The position numbers were made by a program, and so were the translations under genes. DNA of 64,000 bases from Eretmocerus hayati (taxonomy: Eukaryota > Arthropoda > Insecta > Hymenoptera > Aphelinidae): contig CM056741.1 in the NCBI GenBank assembly GCA_029851415.1, forward strand, positions 177,861,021 to 177,925,020, written 5' to 3'. Each line of letters starts with the position of its first letter. The first letter of the stretch is position 1. Below the pieces are notes generated by a model. The model made no database searches. It saw only the letters and a program-made list of their open reading frames with translations, and was not told where the DNA came from. This document shows positions 35,646 through 48,317 of the stretch, piece by piece.

Positions 35646-36480
35646 GATTAAACACTCAGCCGAAATTCGTTCGTCCGGGTTACGTTTATCGGGTTACCCA
35701 CGTGGAAAGGGTGAAGGATAATGGGTGGCCGTATGGGTTATGGGTAGGTGGGTGGATGGGTTGATGGGTGGTTGGGAAGGTGGTCGGTTGGATGAATCAA
35801 AGTTCTGGTATGATCCGGTCAAATTCGGTCTAATATGGTTTAGTTTCTTCTAGTACGGTCTAGTTTGGTACTTGTGCGGTCTACCTTGGCACTAGTATCG
35901 CTAGGGCTACACTACGACCGCTAGGATCGTATTAGTACCACAGTAGTAGCGTACGAGGACTGCCATACTCTGCCGTTGCAAAGGAGAAGGTCAGTAACTA
36001 CAAAATCAAACTTTTCTCAGAAATTCCATAACACATTCATCCCTGTCAACAATTCATGGAAATGCGATCACGGATTCATAGAAAAATGTTCGACGATCAA
36101 TTTGATATCACTCAACTGGAGATTATCTTCGTAAATTCAAAGAACTTGACTTTCAAATTCTTTGAGATTTTGAGGTTGTAGTTATTAACCTTGTCCCTTC
36201 TTGTGGCAATACTAGTACTGTACTAGTTACTGCACTACTATTATACTAAAATTTTACGCTGCTAGTACGGTTAAAATACGGACTAGTCCGGTCTAATTCG
36301 GTCTAATTCGGTCTAGTTTGGTCTTGTTTGGCCTAATTAGATCTAGTTTCCCCAATTTAGTCCAATAGGCTCTACTCGGTCTAAATAGTACTAGTTTAGT
36401 CTAATTCGTTCTAGTTCGGTCTGGTTCGATCTGGTTCGGTCTAAAAGATATTACGTGGCCGTGTGGGTTATGGGTGGGAT
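35646..36480. repeat. GGTCTA and GGTGGATGGGT simple-repeat tract
   Basis: 35690-35800 is a run of GGGTGG/GGATGGGT/GGTTGG variants. 35815-35900 and 36270-36450 repeat the decamer GGTCTA(G/A)TTC with drift. A less repetitive 370-bp piece separates the two halves. It is an old minisatellite. Confidence 0.8.
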
Positions 36481-38390
36481 TGGCAGATTAATTCACTGAT
36501 TGACCATATGCCATCTTTTCGATCTTTATAAGAAACCTCTCTTAAATATCACCAATCAATCGTTACCCATCATCTTACAAATATAACTTAAGAGCTACAA
36601 AAGCATTTCAGGAACTAACCTCTGACTCATCAAGGACCTGTTGAGACCGAACGAACGATAGCGAGAGAGGCAATAACGCTAGTAATAATTATACTTATCT
36701 ACCATGAAATATTTATTTGTGAAATTCTAGGCCATCGAATTCTTGTGATTCCTTATTTATTTCAGAATATTAATTGTTAACTTTCAACTTCTTTTCCATG
36801 TAACATTAACTTGTGTGTTGAGGGATATAATTCCAGAATATCTACGCCGGTTCATCTGTGAATTTGTTCAAGGGGCTATAGTCTATTGATGGGACACACA
36901 ATAAATTTGGTAGAGTTCAGCATTAAAAATCCTCGGCAAATCATGGGAAACTCCCCCCCCCCCCCCCCCCGAGGCTTTATTTCATGTTATCGGCATGCAG
37001 CTACCTGTTCAAGGTGACGCAATTCTAATCCTGAAGTCTCATTTGAGACATTTTTGAACGGGGCGAGTCTGAAACATACTTCTTGATCCGGTGACGATAG
37101 TTTTGATTGGACTAAGTCTGCTTTTCTCATTACTCGTCATATAAAGTTGACATTTGTGTGCCCCATCTCATCTCACACATTCAGTTACACCGCAAAATAA
37201 GCCGTGAGATCGATAGTAATGTTCCACTCCGTCTAAATTTCTTGGGCCGATGACCCAGTTTGTCTTTTGAAGATTTTTTGTGACTAAAAATGCCTATTAA
37301 TAATAATCTCAAGAAAATTCCCAATACTCTTATGTGTGGATTCGAAGAATGGATAGATTTGTTGTGGAATGTTTTCTGATATAGCGTATACATTGTAAAT
37401 AACCGAACAAAAATGTGAAATAAAATGATCGAGTTATTGTGAAAAATTGTTGGAATAGATATAACTTCTTTTAGCTGTATCCTAGATATTTTGTGTAGAC
37501 TGAAAAGTCACGTGAATTCAAGGCTAGAGTTTGACATTTGACTAATGATTTGGAGGAGGCATCAGTCTATATTGGGTTACACTTGTAGATTTTCTGAGAA
37601 TTTCTGTATTCCAATTAATATGGTGATAAGATTTCGAGATTTTCGCAAGAACCTCGGCCAGCAATCAAAGTTATTGACAAAGATAGAACTAATCAAACAT
37701 CATTTCTTAGATTTCTCCGCAAAAACTAAAAAAAACCTCATGTACCTCGTGTGCAAAAATAGTTTTATCGTGGAATTTTGGCCTAGATGTTATAGCTATC
37801 ACTGACATTCGGCGGTTGTTCTATCAAGAAACGGCCTCTCTCGGTTACACAAAACTCACTAAAACTTCATGTCATCAAGATTTTTTGTTGACACTCAGTG
37901 CAATTCTTTAGAAAAAGTTGTGTTGTGAGGGAAAAATTTTCAGATTAAATTAAAAGTACTCGAGGAAAAGTGTTATTGGAAAACGATCAAACGTTGTTTT
38001 GCGATGTGCTGAAAAAATAGATGAAGTGATAGAATTTTCGAACTTCCCATGCCTATATGCCACAGATGGATACCACAGCATTAGCATTGAACTTTCCCTA
38101 AACATTCCTCGAGCATTCTTTTTATGAAATTTCATCGAGAGAAGCCTCTCTACTCGAATATCTCATCTAGACGAAAGAATCTTACTATATCTATAAATAT
38201 TCTCATGAAAAATGTGGTATGATTCCGGGGTTGTAATAGTGAGTCCTTAAAAATGAAAAAAAAATAGCTCACTCTCGGCCAACTCTGTGCTCCTTTCGAG
38301 TATACCACTATTATATAGGTATACACCAACAGGTACTTACGATTTTGAGAGCCTCGTCCGCGTCGTCGTCGAGCTGTCAAGCAGCTGTCT
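36481..38390. other. Anonymous AT-rich DNA
   Basis: No gene was recognised. An 18-base C run lies at 36953-36970. The plus frame at 37545-37805 (86 codons) and the minus frame at 38150-38380 have no known motif. Confidence 0.5.
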
Positions 38391-39760
38391 ACGTCAGATC
38401 GATGGTATAATGGTATAATACTTAACCAGGGTCACATACAGTGCTAAGAGGTATTTCGTGTAGTCTCGCTCGCTGCCAGCGGCTCCTGCTTCCCAAATAT
38501 GCCAGCGAAAAATTTCGAGGGTGAAAAGCGAGGAACGAGGATTCGCCCTCACTACCTCTCTGTATATAATCCGCCACTTGCCAGTGGCTCTCCCTTCTTC
38601 CCTTTCTATACCCAATCTATTCAATTGAAGCGTCCCTCTTCCATTTGACAAATGACCCTTGCCGACCAAATTTTCTCTGAGTACTCATTCATCTATTCTG
38701 GAAAAATGCGAGAAATCGCTCCTAGATTATTATTTATTCACGTCTTATGCGAAATCATTTTCAACTTCTGGCCATAACATTATAAATTTTTCATCAGTCA
38801 TTCGTACAATAGCAAAACAATGGAAAAATACTTGCAGCAGTAGAAATGGACTTCTTTGAAAAGAGTCAGTTTGATTAATTTTTCTACGCAATTATAAAGT
38901 TATCATCCGAATGCATAAAAAATTAAAAGAATTGCATACGCTAAATTATTTAATTAAATGGCAAAACTTTGCTCATAAATTCTAGCTTACTCGTAACCCA
39001 TCATCAAATTAAAAGATCTATTATTCATAAAATCACATAAGAATCTAAAGAGTATCTGAACCTCACACCAATAAAAAAAATCGATCAGTTACCTTCCGCA
39101 CACATTTGCAAATTCACGCATAACCTCACGCATCGATCACACAATATATGTACAAAGCGACCAACCAAGAGCCTCCAAGAGCGCGCGCGCAATTTTGAAT
39201 TCTGCATCACTAAAGCAGAGAGTATAGGCATCCTCGAATCGAACATTCAATAAAATCGAGAGGTTGGGGCAAATCGGTCCAATAGTTCGAAGGGCTATTG
39301 GAAGTCTATTGGTTCGATCCGTTTATGCCAGGCTAACAGGAGGTTTCAGGCGGTTTTGTAATATATATATATACATAACCACACTTTGTGTGTAGCACGA
39401 ACGAAAATTCGTGCGTGCTGATGGTGGTATGCGTCCCTCGTTTCAGCTATCTCACTCTCTTTCATCCTCTACTCAGTCGGGCGTGTCGAGAGAGACAGAG
39501 TAAAAGAGAAACTCTATATAGAGTCTGATAGCTCTGATGCAGACTCTCACTTTCTCTTTGGTGTATTATGAAGCCGAGGCAGGAGCTGATGTTGATGTAG
39601 TATATAGAATAACCACCATTAGGACGAAGGGAGACACTGAAAGTCATGGTATTATATGGATATAGAACGCCCACGTAATTGCGAGGGGAGCTCCGAGGGC
39701 TGCAACCTATTTGAGATATAGGGTAGGGTATAGATATATAGATAGGTAGTATTGGGAGTG
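38391..39760. other. Less AT-biased, microsatellite-bearing island
   Basis: It contains GC-richer blocks (38460-38640, 39170-39200 with GCGCGCGCGC), TATATATATATA (39363), a small hairpin GCACGAACGAAAATTCGTGC (39396-39415), and a palindromic GAGAGACAGAGTAAAAGAGA region (39489 on). It resembles regulatory or 5' UTR DNA like 23.3-24.7 kb, but no exon is defensible. Confidence 0.35.
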
Positions 39761-40793
39761 AGGGTCGAGGGTTGAAAGGGCGTTTGGGGTTATAGGAGGG
39801 TGTTTGCTAGGGAAAGTGAATGCTGTTGGAGGGTAGATATGTATTTGGAGGGTTGTTGTATATAGGGTCTGGTAGGAGGGTTCAGCATAAAGTAGAGATA
39901 GTATACATTGCGAGGTATAGTAAGTTCAGTAACTACCTCAAATATGGTTCACTGTTTCTTTGGAGGAAAAATCGAAATTGGATTAGTCTGTGTGAATTTA
40001 GCCGAGAATAAAAGGTAAGAATGCTTTGAACTTTAAAAAATCAATCGGCAGAACGATTTTGGAAATTTTGGACCACGATACAGGGATCGGTTCAAATTCG
40101 GGAATCATGGTCTTAATTAGTTTACTTGTTTTGCTGTAGTTATGGTCAAAAGTGAATTTCGGATATTTATCAGCCTATGGAATCGGCAAATCGCTCTTAA
40201 ACTCGATCGAAAGGGCTCACGTCAATATTACAGCTTGCAATATTCGCCAATTTTACCCACTTCCACCTGCACACTGTTACCATTGAGCCCAAAAAATTCT
40301 TGTATTCGAGTAATTTGGTCGCAAAGACGCCGATTTTACCAATCTAAAATAGGGTTATGGCGCCAATCAAACAATATACACGTTTGAGTTCGCTGAGCTC
40401 GTTCGGTATTTTATGGCTAAGTGAGACTGCAGTTTAAAAATCCTTAATTACAAGCATAATTCTCTCAAGAAAATAACAGCATGCTGGACTCTTCAAGAAA
40501 ATAACAGAAATCGGAGGAATGACACAGCCCGATGCCAAAATGTGGCTTGACTTCTGGATAGGAAGGGTAGAGAAGAGTCTTCTCTACCCTCCCTACTTCT
40601 GAAAACATTTCTCAGTATTTTCTTAGCCATCTTATTTGTTGTCAGCGAGGTTGTCAGGTTGCCTTGATTTTGAGAGAAAAGAATTCGATTCTTCGTGAGT
40701 TTTTACTAGAGTGATTGCCTTTTTTTCTGATGTATTCCCACCAAAAAAGATTATACTGTCACAAATCAATAGACAATTCCATGATGTGTTTTT
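39761..40793. other. Anonymous DNA
   Basis: No gene was recognised. A perfect hairpin GGGTAGAGAAGA/TCTTCTCTACCC lies near 40565-40591. The phrase TCTTCTCTACCCTCCCTA recurs near 45197, suggesting a small dispersed repeat. Confidence 0.45.
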
Positions 40794-43302
40794 GCTTTCT
40801 CTAAAGAGAAAGCTTTGTTTTCGACACAGCGAATTTTTGATCAATTTTTCCATTCAACCCAACATTTTATTCAACATAATTCATCTTATCGAAAAAGTGC
40901 TTTAACCATCTTATTCCTCTCGCCAAAATCTAACGATTGTAAGTAACACTTTTCCCCTTAGAATCCTCAAAAACCCCCCAGTGACTCATCTCTCCGGCCC
41001 TTTGTCTGTGTCTGTGTGTGTGTGTGTATGTATGTTGTTTTTTTTGCGCCACGCTTTCTCTTCTACACTCCACTCTATCGATTTTTGCTTTTCTACAAGT
41101 TCTAGAGAATGTCTCAGAGATGAGACCAGTGATTTGCCTGGTCTCCTCTCCAAATCGAATTTAATTTAAACGATTTTTTAGGCAAAATCGCTGAAATTGT
41201 GTACTTTTATACTAAAATATCTCTTTCTAACTTTACCTTACCCCAATTTTGATTACCTAGAATACGGTTTTTTTGGCTCAATCTATCTTTTGGTTAATAC
41301 CGAAATTCCATTCAAACTCCATCAACGTGAATTTTTATAAAAAAACCAAAATTTCCAACAAAAACAGCGATTTGAGCATGTTTAGACCTATTCTATCGAA
41401 ATTCCGTTTTAACCAAATCACTCGTTTTGCTAAAAAAACCTCACTTTAGGTAGCCCAAATCCCCATAACTATTTTCCTCAGAAAAATAACTCAAAATATA
41501 CAAAAATATTTTTTTCAATATTCATACTTTCCTCATATCTCTCCTCTAAACTACTTTATTCAAATTTTACTCAACTAAGTTGATACTTTTTCATCGTTCT
41601 AAATCGATTGGTTGATACCGAATTTTCTCAAAATCCGTTTTAATACATTGAAAATCCCATTTATTCCCAAAAAATCCAAATTTTTTCAAAATACTCCCAT
41701 TCAACCAAATATTTTCTTCAACATAATTCATCTTATCAAAAAAGTGCTTTAACCATCTTATTCCTCTCGCCAAAATCTAACGATTGTAAGTAACACTTTT
41801 CCCCTTAGAATCCTCAAAACCCCCCCAGTGACTCATCTCTCCGGCCCTTTGTCTGTGTCTGTGTGTGTGTGTGTGTGTTGCTTTTTTTGCGCCACGCTTT
41901 CTCTTCTACACTCCACTTTATCGATTTTTGCTTTTCTACAAGTTGTAGAGAATCACTCAGAGATGAGACCAGTGATTTGTCTGGTCTCCTCTCCAAATCG
42001 AATCTGATTTAAACGTTTTTTGAGGTAAAATCGCTGAAATTGTGTACTTTCATACTAAAATATCTCTTTCTAACTTCACCTTACCTCAATTTTGATTACC
42101 TAGGCTATGATTTTTTTGGCTCAATCTATCTTTTGGTTAATACCGAAATTCCATTCAAACTCCATCAACGTAAATTTTTATAAAAAAACCAAAATTTCCA
42201 ACAAAAACAGCAATTTGAGCATGTTTAGACCTATTCTATCGAAATTCTGTTTTAACCAAATTACACGTTTTGCTAGAAAAACCTCACTTTAGGTAGCCCA
42301 AATCCCGATAACTATTTTCCTCAAAAAAATAACTCAAAATATACAAAAATATTTTTTTCAATATTCATACTTTCCTCATATCTCTCCTCGAAACTACTTT
42401 ATTCAAATTTTACGTTGATACTTTTTTTCATCGTTCTAAATCGATTGGTTGATACCGAATTTTCTCAAAATCCGTTTTAATACATTCAAAATCCCATTTG
42501 TTCCCGAAAAATCCAAATTTTTCCAAAATACTCCATTTTTATAATCCTTACACCAACTATATTAAAATTTGCCCTCAACCATACTACATATATTCCATGG
42601 AAAACCCTAGTTTAGGTCATCTGAATTCCCCTAAAAGGCAATCTCCTTATAATAACTCAAAATATTAGAAGGAAATCGCATCTAAAATTCATTTTCCGCT
42701 ATTACCCAGCCCCTAAACTAATATATACAAATTTTACTCAACTAAGTTTATACTTTTTCATCGTTCTAAATTGATGAGTTGATACCGAATTGTTCAAAAT
42801 CCTTTTAAATACATTCAAAATCCAATTTATTCCCGAAAAATCCAAATTTTTTTAAAAAACTCCATTTTTATGATCTTCTCACCAACTATATCAAAATTTT
42901 CCCTCAACCAGACTACATACCTTCCATGAAAAACCCCAGTTTAGGTCATCTTAATTCCCCTAAAAGTGAGTCTCGTAATAATAACCCAAAATATTAGAAG
43001 AAAATTGCAGCTAAAATTCATTTTATCCTCATATCTCCCTCTACAACTAATCTATCCACCTTTTAATGGACTAGAGAGATACTTTTCCCTCATTCTACAT
43101 CGATTGGTTGGATCCAATCATTGGATTGTGAGTGTGATATGAAATGCAATTAAATTAGATTAAAAAATATAACTATTTTGTAGGAATCCCAATCATCATT
43201 TTGGAATTTGATCAGTTTCGCAAATTTCTCATTAGTTTCAGTGAACCTCTTAAACTATTTCGCTAAGAGAAAGCATTCTGCTAATCTCATTTAGCAGCGT
43301 AT
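40794..43302. mobile_element. Hairpin-ended, pyrimidine-skewed element (copy 1)
   Basis: The left end carries the palindrome GCTTTCTCTAAAGAGAAAGC (40794-40813). The right end carries GAGAAAGCATT followed by the hairpin CTGCTAATCTCATTTAGCAG (43278-43297) and CGTATTTT. The body holds an 847-bp direct duplication (GTGACTCATC at 40981 and 41828) followed by units of about 330 bp sharing CGATTGGTTGATACCGAATT. The plus strand is strikingly poor in G. A relative with the same ends lies at 54259-55915. A hairpin near one end recalls Helitron-like elements, but CTRR and TC termini are not evident, so the class is open. No long frame is present. Confidence 0.65.
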
Positions 43303-43721
43303 TTTAATACTCGGTCACTGTTTAAGCCGAAATCTCAAAATCGTTGGGAATTGCTGTGCCAATATTATCCAACTACGGAGACGCGCTGCTGTAGTCTGAA
43401 TTTTTTTTTTATCGTTGAGGGTAAAATTATATGACCGGAAAAAGTTGGAAAAGATCCGACCGGAACAGCAACGGAACTCTCTGATTAGCTGGGTCGAGAG
43501 GTGGGTGCGTGATTATTACCGGTTCGTCCAATATTTTTACGTTCGTGTAATTTTGCCTTCATCATTGCCACTTTGGAGTTTGGGCTGGTCAGTCCAGAAT
43601 TACAATCATCATACATCGCCCATAAGAGCCACAGTGGCGCGTCTTCGTGGTTGGATATTGGCACTGTAATTCTCAACGATTTTGAGATTTTGACTCAACT
43701 AGTGATCGAGTGTTGAAAAAA
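43302..43721. mobile_element. Foldback element of about 420 bp
   Basis: AAATCTCAAAATCGTTGGGA at the left pairs with inverted CTCAACGATTTTGAGATTTT at the right. ACTCGGTCACT pairs with AGTGATCGAGT, and GTGCCAATATTATCCAACTA with its inverted near-copy. Arms are about 120 bp or more. It begins right at the end of the hairpin-ended element, so one may have targeted the other. Confidence 0.8.
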
Positions 43722-43784
43722 CACATTATAATGACTAAAATTAAACTCACTTAGGCCAAGATATTAGATGTTTGCCTCTCCTTT

Positions 43785-44036
43785 CAGTATTTGAGGGCTC
43801 TCTTGGGTTCAAATACACACCATCAAGTGATGGGAAAGAAGTGGGAGAGCGTTGCTGAACTATTCATCTATCAATCTTCTACAAAAATGTTTTGTCCCGA
43901 TGGAGGGTTGTCTTTCAAGGTCTCTTCCATGCCTCGTAGTTTTTCTTTCCCTAAAAGATCAGTGATTCGAATCCTTCCTTATAGATTGAGATTCACATCA
44001 GAAACCTATCTTGTTGGGTTGTTAAAAGCGGATTGA
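43785..44036 (+). CDS. Unrecognised 80-codon open frame
   Basis: An acceptor-like TCTCCTTTCAG precedes an open frame reading YLRALLG and later CPDGGLSF, ending at a stop near 44036. A GT after LSFK could be a donor. No family is recognised, and the neighbours are all mobile elements. It may be a captured or decayed exon, or a chance frame. Confidence 0.2.
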   Translation, partial: QYLRALLGSNTHHQVMGKKWESVAELFIYQSSTKMFCPDGGLSFKVSSMPRSFSFPKRSVIRILPYRLRFTSETYLVGLLKAD

Positions 44037-44246
44037 GATAACTTATTTCATGTCGACGTGGGTCTTATATTTTTTGATGTTTCAGGCGGCTTTCACAGTT
44101 GAAAGTCCTTGTGAAAATTTCATACAAAACATACTGTTGCTCCCCATTAAGGACATATTATGTTTGAATTGGAGAATTCTGATCCTCCAATACCAGGCCG
44201 AATTTTTGAAAATCGTGTTTATCCTCCTTTGAGTTTTCTTATTTAA

Positions 44247-44391
44247 CACGTTCGCTGCGGAGGCTGAAATCGATGATCCTTTCCCAGGTGCGGCGAAGTC
44301 GAATGTTATATTTCCCATAAGGCCAAAATGCTCAGCATTCCGGGGGGAAGACACGCGGGTCCCACCGGTGGGCCCCACCGCAGCAAACGTG
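44247..44391. mobile_element. piggyBac-like MITE, 145 bp
   Basis: TTAA (44243-44246) precedes CACGTTCGCTGCGG. The right end is CCGCAGCAAACGTG. A near-palindrome, GCGGGTCCCACCGGTGGGCC, sits just inside the right end. The right-hand TTAA is split by the next element: TTA at 44392-44394 and TTAA at 44680-44683. TTAA duplication and these ends fit a piggyBac-type non-autonomous element. Other copies are at 21177 and 56485. Confidence 0.9.
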
Positions 44392-44394
44392 TTA

Positions 44395-44679
44395 GGGTGT
44401 GTCCACAAATGAAGCGCATGTGCCGTGAGCCGGCGTACGCCGAGCGCGCGTTGGCGCACGGCTCATGCACTACTCACCAAATTTGAGCCGGCTCGGGTGT
44501 TATTCACGTTACCAGCTAATCCAAAATTGAATTCGAGTTTGACTATCAAAAACGACAGACGATCGAGAGCAAACCGATGCCAAAACACACAAGCGGGCTC
44601 AAATTTGGTGAGCGGCGCGTGAGCCCTGCGCTGGCGTACGCCGGCTCATGGGTCGTGCGCTTCATTTGTGGACACACCC
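44395..44679. mobile_element. PIF/Harbinger-like MITE, 285 bp, nested
   Basis: The terminal inverted repeat GGGTGTGTCCACAAATGAAG is perfect for about 24 bp and is flanked by TTA on both sides (44392-44394, 44680-44682). A 3-bp TWA duplication is the PIF/Harbinger signature. The interior is GC-rich with further inverted motifs (GAGCCGGC, GGCGTACGCC, CTCACCAAATTTGAGCC). It sits inside the TTAA duplication of the neighbouring piggyBac-like MITE and is therefore younger. Confidence 0.9.
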
Positions 44680-44683
44680 TTAA

Positions 44684-45438
44684 GGATGATTCCCAAAACG
44701 CTTAAGAACGTAATGAGCGAGGTAATGAATGACGAAATCTTTATTGGGTTTCGTACGAATTTTGTCAGGGGGTGGGAATCAAATGTTATAAACATCAGTC
44801 GCCATCATTTCATTGAGCCAAACCCGTACACAAAATCGCGAATGCCCCATGCCAACACTCCACGTTTGTTTTTATTTTTCAATATCCGCTTCGCGAGCGT
44901 GCGTGAATGTGTCCTTTTGGCTGTGCGTGAAGTTCTAAAGTGTGCGTGAATATTAACTTCTCGCACTTGTTGCGTAATATACTATTTTACGATAAAAGAT
45001 ATAGGCAATTCCATGGCATACGATTTTTTTCATAATGAACTGGGCTGTCCGATTAAAATTCCAAATTATTCTATGCTTTTCAGATGTTAAGAAAAATATT
45101 AGAGCCGTGAATAAAAGCGTATCGTAGAAACTCAGTTTTTTTCTAACCTTTTTTTATTTGGAGGTTAGAAACCCAAAACGAGGCGTAAACATAGGAATCT
45201 TCTCTACCCTCCCTAGATGCAGTGCTCGCTACGCCACACTTTCGAGCACGTCTACTGACGCGCTTGATTCACGAACATTGAAAAACAGGATATGTTGTAT
45301 TAGATGAAGAACTACTGTAGATCGACCTATTCAGTGTATACTTCTGAAGATTTAAAAGTAGTTGCTCTGTGAATTTTTCACTAAAATGAGCTCGTTCCAA
45401 GTTCTAGAGGAACTTAGATCGGGAAACATAGACAAATC
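44684..45438. other. Anonymous DNA
   Basis: No gene was recognised. The 93-codon plus frame 44668-44949 begins inside the MITE and has no known motif. TCTTCTCTACCCTCCCTA near 45197 repeats a phrase seen near 40580. Confidence 0.45.
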
Positions 45439-45452
45439 AATCCATCACACGG

Positions 45453-46428
45453 TTCCTGGTCAAAAGTCCGAATCCATTTCTCCGAATGGACAAAACTCCG
45501 AATGACCAAAACTCCGAAGACCATTTCTCCGAACGGACAAAATCCGAAAAATATTAAAAAATTTTTAAGTTATTATTCAACTTCATCTACTCATAAATGG
45601 ATGAAACGACTCAGTATTAGCATTGAGATGCAACATCTACTATTAAATAGATAAAATCAGTCAAGAATCAATTACATAAATATTTTATCATTTCACATCA
45701 TGATCACTAACTACTCGCATGACATATACGTTCAAAATATTGCACCAGTAATTATCAAGTATTGAAGTAGTACACATAACAAATTTACCATGTTCTACTG
45801 AAAGTGGGAGGTCACCGAAGGAGTAATAGCCAATATCTACAAAATCCCAATGTGATGTAATTGGATTGTTGTGATCACAGCTCGCAAAAAGTCTAGAACT
45901 CTCTTATCCTGATTATATAAACTCATCCTAATCACCCGTAATGATTCGCGAACGGCGTTGCAGATCCAGCCATTTTATCTCAGAAGATTTTTCTCGGCAC
46001 TGTTTCCGATCGGAAATACACGAATCCGCCCATCAAGCATTTCTTCGACCAAATTTTCGGCTCCATAGCAGATGCGAAACTGATTCGCGAGTACTATTAT
46101 TGCGTGTACTGATCGCAGTCAGTCGATCGACCAAAGCCACGGCGAAGTAAACAATAAACGACTCATTGTAGCGCATTTGAGTTGGGTGGAATCATATTCC
46201 GCAATTTCGCTTCACATAATCATTCGAATTGAGATTATTTCGATTTTTTGTCATTTGGAGTTTTGATCATTCAGACTTTTGGCCGTTCGGACTTTTGATA
46301 GCCATTCGGAGTTTTGTCCATTCGGACTTTTTGTTTTCGGAAAAACGGCTTCGGAGAAATGGTCTTCGGAGTTTTGGGCATTCGGAGTTTCGTCCATTCG
46401 GAGAAATGGATTCGGACTTTTGACCGGG
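45453..46428. mobile_element. TCCGAA-rich inverted-repeat element, 976 bp, 12-14 bp TSD
   Basis: The inverted ends share TTCC(T/C)GGTCAAAAGTCCGA and then about 80 bp of TCCGAA-type repeats (for example CATTTCTCCGAATGGAC) with only a few mismatches. The right arm carries extra repeats between 46240 and 46330. The flanks carry a direct copy of AATCCATCACACGG (45439-45452 and 46429-46442). Part of that match could belong to the ends, so the duplication is 12-14 bp. The 69-codon frame inside (45941-46150) is unrecognised. The element is non-autonomous and its superfamily is unknown. Confidence 0.85.
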
Positions 46429-46442
46429 AATCCATCACACGG

Positions 46443-48317
46443 ATGCAGGAATGAGTTTTTACAAGCATGTATTGAAATGTGATATCAATCAAGCAATTGA
46501 CCATTCGTTGTACCAAATTTGATCAAGACGCGGACTCATGTCAAAATCATTCAAAGTAATAATAGTTACACGCATATGCTTGTCGAATCATGATTCTCGT
46601 TCAAAATAACTCTCGAAATTTTTTACAGTGTAAGATCGATTTCTTGTATAGATAAAATGATCATTAATGATATAGTAAATAGTAGTGTGTATCAAACCAT
46701 TCTAAATCCAATCACTGCTCTCAAATTCAGAATTTATCAAGCTGTGAAAATTTTTAATTGAATCGGAATCCAAAATACTCATACCTCATCATTGGTATTT
46801 CATGAATCAATCAAATTTTGCAATACCGAAGTGCAAAACTCAATTTGATGTTGAATGAAAAATCTGCCACCGCACATCAGCCACCGAGATAAGCGCTCGC
46901 ACAAACACATCCAAAGTATCACACAAGTTCGGATGCCTCTGAAATCGGATCGTCTCTCGAGAGCGTCTCCTGATACATGTATAGAGCCACCTCTTCGTTT
47001 TTCTCTCTTCTCTCTCTTCTGAACCTGTATATCCCGCACGAGTGAGAAAAGTATATACCAATCAAAACCACACATGGTCACACATGTAGAGAAAGTATAC
47101 ACATATCCATTCATCTATCTATCTACCCTGAAAATTCGCCCTGTCTAGTATCTTCTATCAATGAGAAATTCCATCTCATGCACAAAAAAATAGAGCAAAA
47201 TTGTGAAAATGAGAATGAGGCCCACAGTGTAAAACTGCATCTGGACACTGTATTCGCTCTAGGAATAATTTAATCGTGCGCCCGAGGGAAAGGGTTGAAT
47301 AAAATATATTCACATATTCGAAGCAGGCGATCATCCAGAGGTAGAAGGTCTCTCCTATATATATCTCTCTCTCTCCTCTTGAGAGTATAGCGCTCGGGTC
47401 AGGACAGCCTGTGATGTTGTTCTATAACAGCAGCCATCATGCTTGCGCAGAGCGCAAACGCAGACACGCAGAGGTTATATATATAATGAAAGCCCATGGG
47501 ATGCGCGACGAGATATTGTGAGGGACAAAGATGGAACGTGCCATCTAAGGGGCGATGAATAAACGATGCTTTGTGAGAACGAGAAAGAAAGGCAAAGAAA
47601 CTTGCCATAGTGTGGGGTTGTTGTATCTCACTTCTCTTCGTTTAGCTGATGTTATATTTGGAAGGTGGGACTTTTATTCCCAAAACTTTTTGACAATGAA
47701 AATTCGTCTTGATGTATTAACCTGACGTCTTGATGAAATTAGTAGATTATGTACCCGAGTGCCACAATCACGGATTTTCATGACGAATGCTGCAAGGTAC
47801 ATTTTTTTGGCTGGTTGGGCCATGTATGCAGAATTTTGTATGATTGCATTTGAGGCCTGACTTTCGACATCAGATCAAATTAAACATGAAACAGTATGAT
47901 CACCAACTCATATAAGAATGATAAAATAATTATACAATATTGTAGGGATTGAATTCCATTATTCAGAGAAACAATGCCCAATCATGGCATAAGCGATGTA
48001 GGAATCTCATATTTGATGAACTTTATAGCTGTGGATCCCCTCCCTAGAACCACCGGGATCGTTTTCAGCAGGTCAAAATACGTAAGAAAAAGTAGTGTGG
48101 TGCTGTTCTGGACCCACAAATAGGGAGCTCTTTCACACATACTGATTTTAACGTAATTTGTTGTTTTCCGAAAAAGTGCCGTTTTTACGCTGCGATCGTT
48201 GTCTTGCATTCTACAGAGAGCTCTCACTTCTGAGGCTCAAGCGGACCAAGAATTCGGTTTCTACGTGCAAAAATACATAAGAAGTGATGGTTTTGTAAGA
48301 TGATTTAGATCCTGGGT
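46443..48317. other. Anonymous DNA with a less AT-biased island
   Basis: 46840-47110 and 47380-47640 are GC-richer with CTCTCTCT and TATATAT tracts, like the other islands. The overlapping minus frames at 46800-47114 are low-complexity (RREKREKR) and not a recognisable protein. The rest is AT-rich without features. Confidence 0.4.

Noticed and set aside
43965..43990. GATTCGAATCC as a tRNA T-loop
   Set aside because: No matching stems or other tRNA arms are present.
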